Origin: CAVONV01 sp963697355 | GTDB taxonomy: Bacteria; Acidobacteriota; Vicinamibacteria; Marinacidobacterales; DATDRI01 | Direction of reading: 5' to 3' | Length of the DNA stretch: 64,000 nt | NCBI GenBank assembly: GCA_963697355.1 | Contig: CAVONV010000012.1 | Coordinates: forward strand, 97,019 to 161,018 | Shown here: positions 52,117 to 60,672 of the stretch, piece after piece | Position numbering within the stretch: the stretch's first letter is position 1 | Layout of the letters: each line of letters opens with the position of its first letter | Position numbers and translations under genes: made by a program | Notes under the pieces: model-generated | Databases searched by the model: none | Told to the model about the DNA's origin: nothing | The model's input: the letters and a program-made list of their open reading frames with translations, nothing else

Positions 52117-52947
52117 GTGCAAGCAACTTGCCCTCAATGCTCCCAAGTGATTGCCGTTGATGATACCAAAGTACCGTCCGGACCCTTCATGCTGCGGTGT
52201 CCGCGTTGTCAGAAGACGATGAAAGTCATGGGAAACGGTGTCGAGAAAGCGGCGAGGAATGAACCAGCCCACCCAGCGCCTCCTCCGGCAAGTCCTTCGC
52301 CAGAGGAGACGGCACAAGATTCGCCTCCGAAAGTCGAGGAGTCGGCGTCAGCTCCTCGATCTCAGGAAGCTTCACAGCAACCGGACTCCACATTCGATGC
52401 GTCGCCTTCGGAAGCTCTGCCTCCGACTCAACAGACTTCCGCTCCACCACCGGCGCCGGCACCTCAACAGCAGCGGCCGAATGGAAATGCCCCTGTTGCC
52501 AACAAAGAGAGCAACGGAAAGCGGGTACTCGTAGAGCTTGCCGATAGCGAGCAAACGTCGGTCATGGTTCGGAGCCTTCAGCAGCAGGGCTACGGCGTTG
52601 ACACCATGGACCGCTGGGACGAACGCGCCATCGAGCTCCAGCAAGGTAGCTACGATCTCGTTGTGACCCATCGAAACGGTCTGCCCTCGACACCGAAGAA
52701 TGGGCTCTTTCATCTTGTGAGCGCTCTTCCGCCGGAGCTCCGAAGCCGATTGTTCTTCGTCCTGGTGGACGACAAGTACACTACAGGTAACACGAATGAG
52801 GCTTTCGCCGCCATGGCGGATTTTGTATGTCATCCAACAGATTTGCAGACCGCCGTCGGCCTCTTGAGTACGACTGCTGCCGAGAAGGGAAGACTCTATC
52901 GGACCTTCCTCGATGTCTTAAGGAAAAAGGAAGGCGGAGACCTGTAG
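52117..52947 (+). CDS. Zinc-ribbon protein coupled to the PilT-like gene
   Basis: A 276-residue protein starting with a zinc ribbon of the MJ0042 type: CPQCSQVIAVDD and CPRCQKTMKV, two CxxC pairs. A long Pro/Ser/Ala-rich linker (about 45-145) follows, then a C-terminal domain with VLVELADSEQTSVM, GYGVDTMDRW and FFVLVDDKYTTGN, reminiscent of a response-regulator-like or DNA-binding fold, unconfirmed. The GTG start lies 3 bases after the PilT stop, indicating coupling. Similar zinc-ribbon proteins accompany pilus genes in several phyla. Function unknown. Confidence 0.75.
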   Translation: MQATCPQCSQVIAVDDTKVPSGPFMLRCPRCQKTMKVMGNGVEKAARNEPAHPAPPPASPSPEETAQDSPPKVEESASAPRSQEASQQPDSTFDASPSEALPPTQQTSAPPPAPAPQQQRPNGNAPVANKESNGKRVLVELADSEQTSVMVRSLQQQGYGVDTMDRWDERAIELQQGSYDLVVTHRNGLPSTPKNGLFHLVSALPPELRSRLFFVLVDDKYTTGNTNEAFAAMADFVCHPTDLQTAVGLLSTTAAEKGRLYRTFLDVLRKKEGGDL

Positions 52948-52954
52948 CGGGGGA

Positions 52955-52994
52955 AAGAACTCGAGAACTCAAGAACTCAAGAACTCGAGAATGC
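52955..52994. repeat. 9-bp tandem repeat (GAACTCAAG/GAACTCGAG)
   Basis: Four copies of a GAACTC(A/G)AG-type unit start 8 bases after the zinc-ribbon gene. The same 9-bp unit occurs at 59456 and a degenerate form at 12487. These are simple-sequence expansions in gaps between genes. Confidence 0.65.
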
Positions 52995-53099
52995 ACGAAT
53001 GATCTATTAGCTTCGTTCGCGTCTATATACGGCTGCGTTGTCTCGGGCCTCGGTAGCTTTGCGTTGATTCCTCTCTAAGCAGCCACTACACTCCCTGGC

Positions 53100-53966
53100 A
53101 TGAAGGTCCACCTGGTTGACGGGACCTATGAGCTCTTCCGGGCCTATTACGGAGCCCCCAGCGCTTCGAGTCCAGAGGGTATGGAGGTGGGGGCGGCTCG
53201 CGGGCTCCTACGCACTCTTTGGTCTCTTCTTCGGCAAAGGGATGTAACCCACGTTGCTTGCGCCTTCGATACAGTCATCGAGTCTTTCCGCAACGAGTTG
53301 TATGTCGGATACAAGACGGGTGAGGGCATCGACCCCGAACTGCTCAACCAATTCCATTTCGCCGAGAGAGCCGCTCGCGCTTTGGGCATCGTCGTGTGGT
53401 CCATGATCGAGTTCGAAGCCGATGATGCTTTGGCCACCGGGGCGGCGAAGTGGAAGGACACTCCCGCGGTCGAGCAAATCGTCATTTGTTCCCCCGACAA
53501 GGACCTGGCTCAGTGCGTGGAGGGGAAACGGGTGGTTACTTGGGATAGGCGGCAGAAGATCCTACGGGGTGAACAAGAAGTCATCGAAAAATTCGGCGTG
53601 GCTCCTCGATCGATTCCCGACTGGCTGGCTCTCGTTGGTGATAGCGCGGATGGCATTCCCGGAGTTCCCGGTTGGGGAAAAAAATCCTCCTCGCTCATTT
53701 TGTACCGTTACGGCCACTTGGAGGACATACCAGAAGATTCGGGGAAATGGGATGTTGACGTAACGCGCGCGAGCCACATTGCCACTACACTCAAGGAGTA
53801 CCGGACGGAAGCCAAGCTCTATCGACAGTTGGCGACCCTGCGAACCGACGTGCCCATTATTGAAGACCTCGAAGATCTCGAGTGGACCGGCCCAAGACGA
53901 GATGAGCTGGAGTCGCTCTGCAAAGAGATCGGCGACGACAATCTAATGGTGGCGGTCACCAGTTAA
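53100..53966 (+). CDS. 5'-3' exonuclease (Pol I N-terminal-like / flap endonuclease)
   Basis: A 288-residue standalone nuclease. It begins VHLVDGTYELFRAYYG with the first acidic ligand, and AFDTVIESFRNELYVGYKTG is the helical arch region. VEFEADDALATGAAK-type segment (IEFEADDALATG, near 104), ICSPDKDLAQCV and DWLALVGDSADGIPGVPGWGKKSS (H3TH region) carry the remaining metal ligands. Such proteins remove flaps or primers in repair and replication. No polymerase part is fused. The start at 53100 is supported by homology style, although the ribosome-binding site is weak. Confidence 0.87.
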   Translation: MKVHLVDGTYELFRAYYGAPSASSPEGMEVGAARGLLRTLWSLLRQRDVTHVACAFDTVIESFRNELYVGYKTGEGIDPELLNQFHFAERAARALGIVVWSMIEFEADDALATGAAKWKDTPAVEQIVICSPDKDLAQCVEGKRVVTWDRRQKILRGEQEVIEKFGVAPRSIPDWLALVGDSADGIPGVPGWGKKSSSLILYRYGHLEDIPEDSGKWDVDVTRASHIATTLKEYRTEAKLYRQLATLRTDVPIIEDLEDLEWTGPRRDELESLCKEIGDDNLMVAVTS

Positions 53967-54093
53967 CTCATTGATTAAATGGTGTTTGTGGTGGTGACTG
54001 TGGGCCGACGCGAATTCTGGAACAAAGCCTCCCTCACCTCCGTATATACGGTCAGAGACTGGACGTGATGTCGTTTCTTGATGACGGAGGGGA

Positions 54094-54261
54094 ATGATGA
54101 GCTTTCTGAAAAAGTTGCTGGGGCGCAAAAGCGAGCAGGCCGGTCAAAGAGTTCGTATCTGCGTGGAATGCGGAATGCCGGTGGGTGAGCACAAAGACTG
54201 GTGCGCCATCTACAAGCTGCAGCAAACCCATCGATACCAAGTCGTAGAAGCGGCGAAATAG
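54094..54261 (+). CDS. 55-residue zinc-ribbon-like small protein
   Basis: A compact gene with a strong GGAGGGG site directly before two ATGs (54094 and 54097). The peptide has a basic N-terminus (SFLKKLLGRKSEQAG) and the metal-binding pattern CVECGMPVGEHKDWC. The two CxxC-like pairs with a histidine suggest a small zinc finger. The stop codon sits inside a 9-bp hairpin (54247-54270), a common design for short genes. No function can be assigned. Confidence 0.6.
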   Translation: MMSFLKKLLGRKSEQAGQRVRICVECGMPVGEHKDWCAIYKLQQTHRYQVVEAAK

Positions 54262-54270
54262 CCGCTTCTC
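54247..54270 (+). terminator. Hairpin overlapping the stop of the small zinc-ribbon gene
   Basis: AGAAGCGGC and GCCGCTTCT form a perfect 9-bp stem with GAAATA loop containing the stop codon. A second hairpin, GCCGCC...GGCGGC, follows at about 54281-54301. No clear T-run. Confidence 0.55.
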
Positions 54271-54338
54271 GGTACTCTGCCGCCGACCTGAGTGGCGGCT
54301 CAGTGCCGCGCGTCATCCTATCTACCGGCCCCAAAACG

Positions 54339-55436
54339 CTAAATCACTCGCTCGCCGTAAGATCCCCGAATACTCGCCCAAGTGGTCACTTTGGGCTTGG
54401 CCAAGGCTTGTCTGACGACTGGACCATCCGTTCTCACTTCGATCTCGTCGATGCGTTGGGGTGCCATGCCGGCTCGATGGGCCCACGCAAATGTTGGAAT
54501 TTCCTCGGGCTCGAATCCCATCACGTGGGCCGCGACCATGTCCGTTGCCAGGGCGTTCCTTCCGGCGATGATGAGATCCATCTTCACCAACGCCCCACCG
54601 GTGGAGATCGAAGGTCCCTGACCTTCCATGGCCATCGATCCATCGACGACGACCAAACCTGGAGGCATCGCCTTGAGAAGATCCACGATGACTGCCGCGG
54701 TGCCCGAGGGATCTATGACGGAAGTGCGCTCGTGAATGTCCCTTCGTATCGAGTGGTAGACCGTTCCTGGAAGCAGACCGAGCAGGTTCTTCATACCCAG
54801 CGTGACGGTGGCGAGCTGGTGAGTTTTCATCTTGGGTACCGAGCAAAGGAGATCGACATCCGTCAAAGATCGGCAGAGAGAAAGCTCGTCGCAAACGAAT
54901 GCGTTTGGAACATCTACTCGAGCGATCTCACCCGAGTGAAGGTTAACGAGGGGAGCATCTAAGGACTTGCTAAGCTCCGAGTACCCCAACTCATCGAAGA
55001 CGAATTGCTGCATGGGTTCGAGAATTTCCGCTTTGTTGGTGCGGCATATTTCATGGTCGATGACGTTGAATCCTCTCGCCCCTGCTGAGCCTTCACCAAT
55101 GAGCACGCTTTTTCCAGCCGTTTTCATGAGGGTAACCAAGGTTCTGATGACCTCGGGATGGGTCGTGTCCTCGCTGGTGGCATTCGTCAAATTGGGCTTG
55201 AGCATGATCTGGTCTTTGCCACGGGTCAAGGCGGCCATGCCGCCCAGAAGCTCGATGGCACTTTCGACGGCCATGTCGATGCGGCCGTTTCTTATCTTGG
55301 CGATGCTAACTACCGGCCTATCACGCCGGGTGCGGCAACCGATGGAGCCGAGACCGAGGGAACCGGCCATGACGCCGAGTGCCAGATCTTTGCCGCTCCG
55401 CAAAAACTCCCTACGGGAAGACGCGCTTCTATTCAT
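54339..55436 (-). CDS. DUF362 domain protein with Tat-type signal
   Basis: A 365-residue protein starting with the twin-arginine motif SRREFLRSGKDLALGV, indicating folded export. The DUF362 pattern follows: MLKPNLTNATSED, VLIGEGSAGARGFNV, VPKMKTHQLATVTLGMKNLLG and VVDGSMAMEGQGPS. Some DUF362 proteins carry iron-sulfur clusters; here no cysteine cluster motif is clear, and a possible lipobox-like Cys lies in the first 35 residues (GSIGCRTRRD). The start overlaps the stop of a small upstream ORF by 8 bases, suggesting coupling. Confidence 0.85.
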   Translation of the reverse strand: MNRSASSRREFLRSGKDLALGVMAGSLGLGSIGCRTRRDRPVVSIAKIRNGRIDMAVESAIELLGGMAALTRGKDQIMLKPNLTNATSEDTTHPEVIRTLVTLMKTAGKSVLIGEGSAGARGFNVIDHEICRTNKAEILEPMQQFVFDELGYSELSKSLDAPLVNLHSGEIARVDVPNAFVCDELSLCRSLTDVDLLCSVPKMKTHQLATVTLGMKNLLGLLPGTVYHSIRRDIHERTSVIDPSGTAAVIVDLLKAMPPGLVVVDGSMAMEGQGPSISTGGALVKMDLIIAGRNALATDMVAAHVMGFEPEEIPTFAWAHRAGMAPQRIDEIEVRTDGPVVRQALAKPKVTTWASIRGSYGERVI

Positions 55437-55599
55437 AGCTCCCTCCCTTGTTACCCTTGAATGGCAGTGAGACGCGGTAGTGGACGGAGTGGCTCACGAA
55501 AGAGCAGAATTTACCTGCGATGAAACAGCCGGCAATCCCGCGGCCACGGTAGATGCTGATGATGAGGACTTGGTGGCGCGAGAGGGGTCTTCCGAACAT
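55429..55599 (-). CDS. 56-residue small membrane-type protein upstream of DUF362 gene
   Basis: An ATG at 55599 follows GAGGAGG by 6 bases, a strong ribosome-binding site. The peptide starts FGRPLSRHQVLIISIYRGRG and contains a hydrophobic AGCFIAGKFCSFV core. It overlaps the DUF362 start by 8 bases. No known family recognised. The ribosome-binding site and coupling support a real gene, but the product is a guess. Confidence 0.4.
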   Translation of the reverse strand: MFGRPLSRHQVLIISIYRGRGIAGCFIAGKFCSFVSHSVHYRVSLPFKGNKGGSYE

Positions 55600-55818
55600 C
55601 GGGGACCTCCTCTTTGTTGGAAGCGTATTCCTTTCGTCGGGCAAAGTCAAAGGTATCCAAAGATGTAGACTCTATGGGCAAGAATACCCATACCTTTTGA
55701 ATTCGAATGCCGTTAAATGATTGAAAATAAATACCATAGGTGTCGTGGTATTTTGCGTTCTTTTTCGTGCAACAATTCGAGTCGTCAACCCGCCTAATAA
55801 GTGAGCAGCGGAGAACTT

Positions 55819-56403
55819 ATGGCAGTCGCGGATGCAACACTCGTTCAAAAGACCCTGGCCGGAGACATCGAGGGTTTCGGCGAGCTTCACCGCCGTTACT
55901 ACCAAAAGGTCGTCCACGTGGTGTTTGGAATCGTGAAAGATAGATTACAGGCAGAAGACATGGCCCAGGACGCTTACATGTCGGCATTGAAGGAGCTACC
56001 GCGGTTGGTCGATCCGGACCGCTTCTATCCGTGGCTCTGCCGAATCGCGGTCAACCGGGCCATTGAAGATGTGAGAAAGAGAGTTAGGCGATCTCGCTAT
56101 AGTGCCAATTGGAGCGAGAAAGTCGAACAAAGAGCCGCCTCATCCGAGCCCAGTGCCCTAGATGAACTGGTCAAAGGTGAAAGGGCGGAAAGCGTGAAAG
56201 CAGCTCTACACCATCTGCCGGAGGGGCAACGGGCGGCGGTTGTACTCAGATACTTCGATGGTTTGCCCATGAAAAGCATTGCTGAGGTTTTGGATTGTGG
56301 CGAAGTCACGGCCAGGACTCAGGTTTTTAGAGGTCTTAGAAGGTTGGGAGTTCTTTTGAAGCAAATGGATCCCAGCCGACCGCATAGCGAGGGATCACAA
56401 TGA
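55819..56403 (+). CDS. ECF-type RNA polymerase sigma factor
   Basis: A 194-residue sigma factor: region 2 reads EGFGELHRRYYQKVVHVVFG and AEDMAQDAYMSALKEL, region 4 LPEGQRAAVVLRYFDGLPMK followed by SIAEVLDCGEVTARTQVFRGL, a clean helix-turn-helix. It directs transcription of specific genes when freed. The ATG at 55819 has a GGAG-type site; a GTG at 55801 would add six residues. The gene overlaps the anti-sigma gene by 4 bases (ATGA). The upstream 200 bases are unusually AT-rich and may contain its promoter. Confidence 0.92.
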   Translation: MAVADATLVQKTLAGDIEGFGELHRRYYQKVVHVVFGIVKDRLQAEDMAQDAYMSALKELPRLVDPDRFYPWLCRIAVNRAIEDVRKRVRRSRYSANWSEKVEQRAASSEPSALDELVKGERAESVKAALHHLPEGQRAAVVLRYFDGLPMKSIAEVLDCGEVTARTQVFRGLRRLGVLLKQMDPSRPHSEGSQ

Positions 56404-57317
56404 ACACTCACAACGGAGGATTTGCATGCGCGGAGCATGAGGCTCAACTGGAGGCGCTCCTTTTTGGCGAGCTCCAAGGGGCGGAAAAAGAAGCCCTGGA
56501 GCATCATCTCGACGTTTGCCCCCGGTGCCGGCAGGCATTCGCGGAGGCAAAACATGGGTTGGAGGCTCTGTCTTCTTTGAAAGAAGCCCCCTTGCCTTAC
56601 AGGGAGTACCCATCCGCCACCGGTGAACCCGCGCAGCCGAACATTGCCTGGGTCGATTTTCAGAAGCGCCTCAGATTGACGCAAGCGGCAGAGGAAAGGG
56701 AATCCGTTCGGGCCACCAACCGTTGGTGGAATGGCTACCGCTTTGCCGCCGCCGCAGCGTTGGTCATCGTTGGCGTCGTGGTCGGGAGATGGACGACCCC
56801 TTCGATAGTCTCACCAGAACGATCGACCGACGCCAGGGTCGGTCTCCAGGATGTCAGCAGTTTGGAATCGCTCACGGTGGAAGCCCACGCCGTTGAAGCT
56901 CTAGCGCGAGCGGAGATTTTGGCCGACGTCGGCTTGCGCTACGTGACCGGTCTCCAAGACATGCTCCACGATGTGACGGACTTGTCGGTACGTGACGTTT
57001 CTGTCACCGACATGGCTATCACCCGCGAACGAGCGATGGAGCTCATCCGGGATGGAAGACTTCTCCGGCGCAGTCTCGACCAAGAAAAGGACGTGATGTT
57101 CCTCGATGCCATTGCCCGAGCCGAGTTTTTTCTCGAGGAACTGGCTGCTCTCGAAGTCGATTCAACGGGAGCAAACATGAGGATCGTGCGAGCCGCCCTC
57201 CGTAGAAGTCAATTGCCGAACAGGTTGTCGGCCTTGGATGTAGAGAACGACGTTGCTCTGGCGCTCGAAGCTTCCGGATGGATTGGCCAAGAGCTCGTAC
57301 AGAGAAAGGAATTCTAA
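56400..57317 (+). CDS. Zinc-finger anti-sigma factor
   Basis: A 305-residue membrane protein. The N-terminal zf-HC2-like domain has HLDVCPRCRQAF (the HxxxCxxC zinc motif of ZAS anti-sigma factors), followed by a linker, one membrane helix (RFAAAAALVIVGVVVGRW, about 120-137), and a helical extracytoplasmic domain. It should bind and inhibit the ECF factor encoded just upstream, with which it overlaps by 4 bases. The long periplasmic part may sense a signal or bind the HEAT-repeat product of the next gene, which starts one base after its stop. Confidence 0.88.
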   Translation: MNTHNGGFACAEHEAQLEALLFGELQGAEKEALEHHLDVCPRCRQAFAEAKHGLEALSSLKEAPLPYREYPSATGEPAQPNIAWVDFQKRLRLTQAAEERESVRATNRWWNGYRFAAAAALVIVGVVVGRWTTPSIVSPERSTDARVGLQDVSSLESLTVEAHAVEALARAEILADVGLRYVTGLQDMLHDVTDLSVRDVSVTDMAITRERAMELIRDGRLLRRSLDQEKDVMFLDAIARAEFFLEELAALEVDSTGANMRIVRAALRRSQLPNRLSALDVENDVALALEASGWIGQELVQRKEF

Positions 57318-57318
57318 A

Positions 57319-59445
57319 ATGAAGAGCAAAGTTGCCGTTGCCAAACGAATGCTGCCGGTCCTGTTTCTGCTAACGTCTTGGACTTATGGATTCGCCCAAA
57401 CGTCCGTCGATGAAATCTACCACAATGCAAGGGATCATCTGATCGAGGAACGTTACGAGAAGGCGCTCCAAGCGTTTCGAAGCATCGTCGACAAGAATCC
57501 TAATAGTGACAAAGCCGATGATGCGCAGTACTACATCGGCTACACGCTGGAGGAGATGGGACGATATGCAGAGGCCATCGAGGCCTACGAGACCATGCTC
57601 TCGAACTGGCCCGACTCGCTTCGTGCGGAGTCGGCGCGGCTCCATCGAAACGAGTTGTTGAGCCAGCGGCCGGGTGGCAGCCCTGAGATCTATGAAGAGG
57701 TTTTTCAAAGCTCCGGCTCTTGGGAGCTCAAGCGCGATACGGCTCTCGCCCTTGCTCGGCAAGGTGATCTGAGGGGTGCCAATGTACTGGAAGAGACCAT
57801 GCGGCGCGGAAGCTCAAGCCGTCAACTCGAGCTGGTGAAGATACTCGAGAGGAAAGTACAGGACCCCGTCGCTCGTCGTATCTTGATCATCGGATTGGAG
57901 CCGTCTCGCTCGAGCTCCGTGAAGCTTTTGACGTTGGAAGCTCTGGAGCCGGTGGCAAGGGACCCCGAAGTTCTTCGTGCGATCCAAAACACGGTCTCCG
58001 AACGAACCTCCTCGAGCGTCAGCATGAAGGCCATTCAAGTTCTCGGCCGGTACGTCGACAATGGACCGGTGCGCAGCGCGATTGCGAGCGGACTCAGCGA
58101 AGGGAACTCGAGCTCCGTTCAAATTGCGGCATGTGATGCGCTGAAGGGCCACTTGCTCGATCCTGATGTCCGACCCGAGGTGATTCGGCTCATGGAAGGT
58201 TCGACTTCATCATCAGTCCAGATGAAAGCCCTGTCCGGATTGGAGCAAGACCAGAACAACCCGGAGGTCGCTGAGGTCCTCAAGGCTGCCGTGGCCAATC
58301 GGAACTCGTCCAGTGTGAAGATCAAGGCCATGAGCATTGCGGGAACCTCCAGTAGTGCTGAAGTTCGTGCCGTTGCGCGCGCCGGTTTGGCAAGCGAAGC
58401 CTCCAGCAGTGTTCAGTTGAGAGCCGTCCAGGCTTTTGCTGAAGGTCGCAACGAGCCGCAAGCGTCAGAAGCTCTCGAAGAGTTGTTCCGGACGAACGGC
58501 ACATCTACGAGTGTACAGCTCGCTGCACTCGGTGCGTTGTCGCACCACATGGATACTCCAGCGGCACCGAAGGCTTTGGCAAAGGCGTTGGACTTGAGTA
58601 ACTCGACGAGTGTGCAATTGAAGGCCATGGAGCTGGCAGCCGAGTATATTCAACGGCCCGACGTCAGGAACGCCGTCCTCGAGCTTCTAAACGATAGCTC
58701 TACCTCGACGTCCGTCCAGCTCGAGGCCATCAAACTACTTGGACCTTCCATCAGTGATCAGGGAGTGAGTGGCATCGTGAGTGCCGCTTTGCGGCCATCG
58801 AACTCGACGAGCGTGCAGCTCGAAGCTGTCGACGCCTTGAGCTCGGTGGCAAGTTCTTCGGAAGTGCGCCAGGCCCTAATGGGTACTCTTCATAGGCAGT
58901 ATTCTACCTCGGTCATTTTGAAGTCCATGGAAACACTCGACGATTACGTCGCCGAGGATGCGGCGGTTCAGGATGCCTACAAGAGGGTAATGCAGGATGA
59001 AAAAATGTCGTCGACAGCTCGGGTGCGAGCGGCTGAGCGACTGGTGCCGGGGGCCGATGGTCGGCTCAAGGAGCAAATCTCCGATGCGATGGAGGACGTC
59101 ATTGTACGCCTGTCACGACGTCAGGGATTTCATGGCGACATCCTCGATGAGGCTTTCGATGTCTTGGAGGATGTCGATCCTGAGCGGGCGCAAAGTCTGG
59201 GAAATCGCTATGGAGGGCGTCGTTCCTACTTGCGGCGGGAGAGTGAACGGTTGGCTGAGAACACCGGGCTGGGTGACGTTTGGCTGAACCTCGACACTTT
59301 GGCACTTTGGGCGGAGCTGGTGAGCGGTGGAATGCCCGAGAGTGAGTCCTCGCAATCCGCGGCTGTTCATTTGGGAACGAAAGGTCTCGAGGCCGTACGG
59401 AAGAGTGTGCCGCCGTTCTTGACGGGACGGCTGTTTTATTATTGA
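57319..59445 (+). CDS. Exported TPR-HEAT repeat protein with Ser/Thr-Ser-Val motif repeats
   Basis: A 708-residue protein with a signal peptide (RMLPVLFLLTSWTYGFA). Residues 30-110 are TPR-like (ALQAFRSIVDKNPNSDKADD, AIEAYETMLSNWPDS). From about 165 to 590 runs a HEAT/ARM-like array of roughly eleven repeats of about 31-33 residues, each carrying a SSSVQLKA/TSTSVQLEA-type segment, for example RTSSSVSMKAIQVL, NSSSVQIAACDAL and NSTSVQLKAMELA. The conserved Ser/Thr-Ser-Val before the helix is striking. AGGA precedes the ATG. Co-transcribed with the ECF sigma and anti-sigma genes. Function unknown; scaffolding on the periplasmic side is plausible. Confidence 0.82.
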   Translation: MKSKVAVAKRMLPVLFLLTSWTYGFAQTSVDEIYHNARDHLIEERYEKALQAFRSIVDKNPNSDKADDAQYYIGYTLEEMGRYAEAIEAYETMLSNWPDSLRAESARLHRNELLSQRPGGSPEIYEEVFQSSGSWELKRDTALALARQGDLRGANVLEETMRRGSSSRQLELVKILERKVQDPVARRILIIGLEPSRSSSVKLLTLEALEPVARDPEVLRAIQNTVSERTSSSVSMKAIQVLGRYVDNGPVRSAIASGLSEGNSSSVQIAACDALKGHLLDPDVRPEVIRLMEGSTSSSVQMKALSGLEQDQNNPEVAEVLKAAVANRNSSSVKIKAMSIAGTSSSAEVRAVARAGLASEASSSVQLRAVQAFAEGRNEPQASEALEELFRTNGTSTSVQLAALGALSHHMDTPAAPKALAKALDLSNSTSVQLKAMELAAEYIQRPDVRNAVLELLNDSSTSTSVQLEAIKLLGPSISDQGVSGIVSAALRPSNSTSVQLEAVDALSSVASSSEVRQALMGTLHRQYSTSVILKSMETLDDYVAEDAAVQDAYKRVMQDEKMSSTARVRAAERLVPGADGRLKEQISDAMEDVIVRLSRRQGFHGDILDEAFDVLEDVDPERAQSLGNRYGGRRSYLRRESERLAENTGLGDVWLNLDTLALWAELVSGGMPESESSQSAAVHLGTKGLEAVRKSVPPFLTGRLFYY

Positions 59446-59455
59446 GTCACACCGG

Positions 59456-59476
59456 GAACTCGAGAACTCGAGATTT
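59456..59476. repeat. 9-bp repeat (GAACTCGA unit)
   Basis: Two copies of GAACTCGA follow the HEAT gene by 10 bases and match the unit at 52955. The transposase remnant starts just after it. Confidence 0.5.
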
Positions 59477-59490
59477 AAAATCTGGCGGAT

Positions 59491-59850
59491 ATGGTGAAGA
59501 AGAAGCGGCCAGCGCCTCGTTACCTGCTGCGGCACCGAGATCAAATCTACGGCGCGTACTTCGACCGGCGCGTCGCCGGGCTTCCGATCGAGCAGGTTCT
59601 GACGGCACCCCGCCGTGGCAAAACCCGTTCGTCGAAATGCTTGTCGGATCTATTCGTCGTGAATGTCTCGACCACATGATTATCCTGGGCGAGCGGCACC
59701 TGAGGCGAATCCTTACAGACTACGTCGACTGCTATCATTTTTGCCAGACCCATTTGTCGCTTGAGAAGGACGCGCCGGATTCCCGGCCCGTAGAGCTGCC
59801 CGAAACGGGAGAGGTGGTCGCCATTGAGAAAAGTCGGTGGCCTGCACCAT
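59491..59850 (+). pseudogene. IS3/IS481-type transposase remnant
   Basis: In one frame PRYLLRHRDQIYGAYFDRRV and IEQVLTAPR match the DDE integrase core. After a frameshift near 59612 the next frame gives WQNPFVEMLVGSIRRECLDH, LGERHLRRILTDYVDCY and THLSLEKDAPDSRPVELP, the C-terminal part including the catalytic Glu region. A third shift precedes the VGGLHH tail. The first two-thirds of the transposase are missing, and no terminal inverted repeats were found. Confidence 0.8.
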
Positions 59851-60044
59851 CTTTGCTTGCTTGCTTCCCTCCTTGCTTCCCTTCTTCCTTCCTTCCATAC
59901 TGAAGTGGCGCTTATCGCGGAGTCGGGCTACTTCGGCGCGTCGTTGAGAATATACGAGATGATCAATGAGGTTGCGATTCCTGAGCCAAGCCCGTAGGTT
60001 CCACTTCGATTCGGTCTTATTTGATTCGAAGGGAGTGCCAAGAC

Positions 60045-60185
60045 GAAGGTTTTCGTCATGATTCGCCAGTCGTTCCCGACCTTGTATAAGACCAGATAAT
60101 CGATGAAGTCGCTTTTGGAGAAGCTGACCTCCACCTTGGCGATCGCTAGTGTGTCGTCGACGATGTCGAGCATTCTCAAAAATCG
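60045..60185 (-). pseudogene. NTF2-like/lumazine-binding-fold remnant
   Basis: On the minus strand a short piece reads LAIAKVEVSFSKSDFIDYLV then VGNDWRIMTKTF, the last two strands and the WxI-xxKTF ending of NTF2-like proteins (compare 42804-43240). Upstream parts are lost: the fragment's start meets the hydrolase remnant at about 60170. Confidence 0.6.
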
Positions 60186-60672
60186 CACCGGAATGCATGC
60201 CGACGGTTTCGCCGAACGGTATCTTTTCGGGCCGTTAGGAGTCCGCCGGTCACGCTGGTTCAGCAACCAAGAGGGACACCCTCACGCCGGTGGAGGTCTC
60301 GACTTGCGACCACGAGACATGGCGAAATTCGGGCTTCTATACTTGAGGCACGGCAGATGGCAAGACCAGCAAATCGTTCCGGCACATTGGGTAGCCGAGT
60401 CGACTCGGAAGCACGTCTCTTTCACCAACCGCGGGAACGTTGTCGGCTATGGTTACCTTTGGTGGATCCTGGCACCTGATCCGGGTGGTCTGGGCAAGGA
60501 ATACATCTACGCGGCCATGGGATTCCGGGCCCAATACATCTTTGTCGTCCCCGAACATGATTTGGTCGTCGCCGTTACCGGTGGTACCACCTCCGGTGCC
60601 GACCAAAGGAAGCCCATCGAATTCCTCTACAGTCATATCTTGCCGTCTCTGACCACTCGGACCAACGAGTGA
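60163..60672 (+). pseudogene. C-terminal part of a serine hydrolase (class C beta-lactamase-like)
   Basis: The segment starts at SSILKNRTGM then FAERYLFGPLGV, with HPHAGGGLDLRPRDMAKFGL and GNVVGYGYLWWIL (the YxN-like and late regions), AAMGFRAQYIFVVPEHDLVV and a C-terminal helix ending at 60672. The N-terminus with the SxxK nucleophile is missing. It could still be translated from an ATG near 60103, but it cannot be active. Confidence 0.75.
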
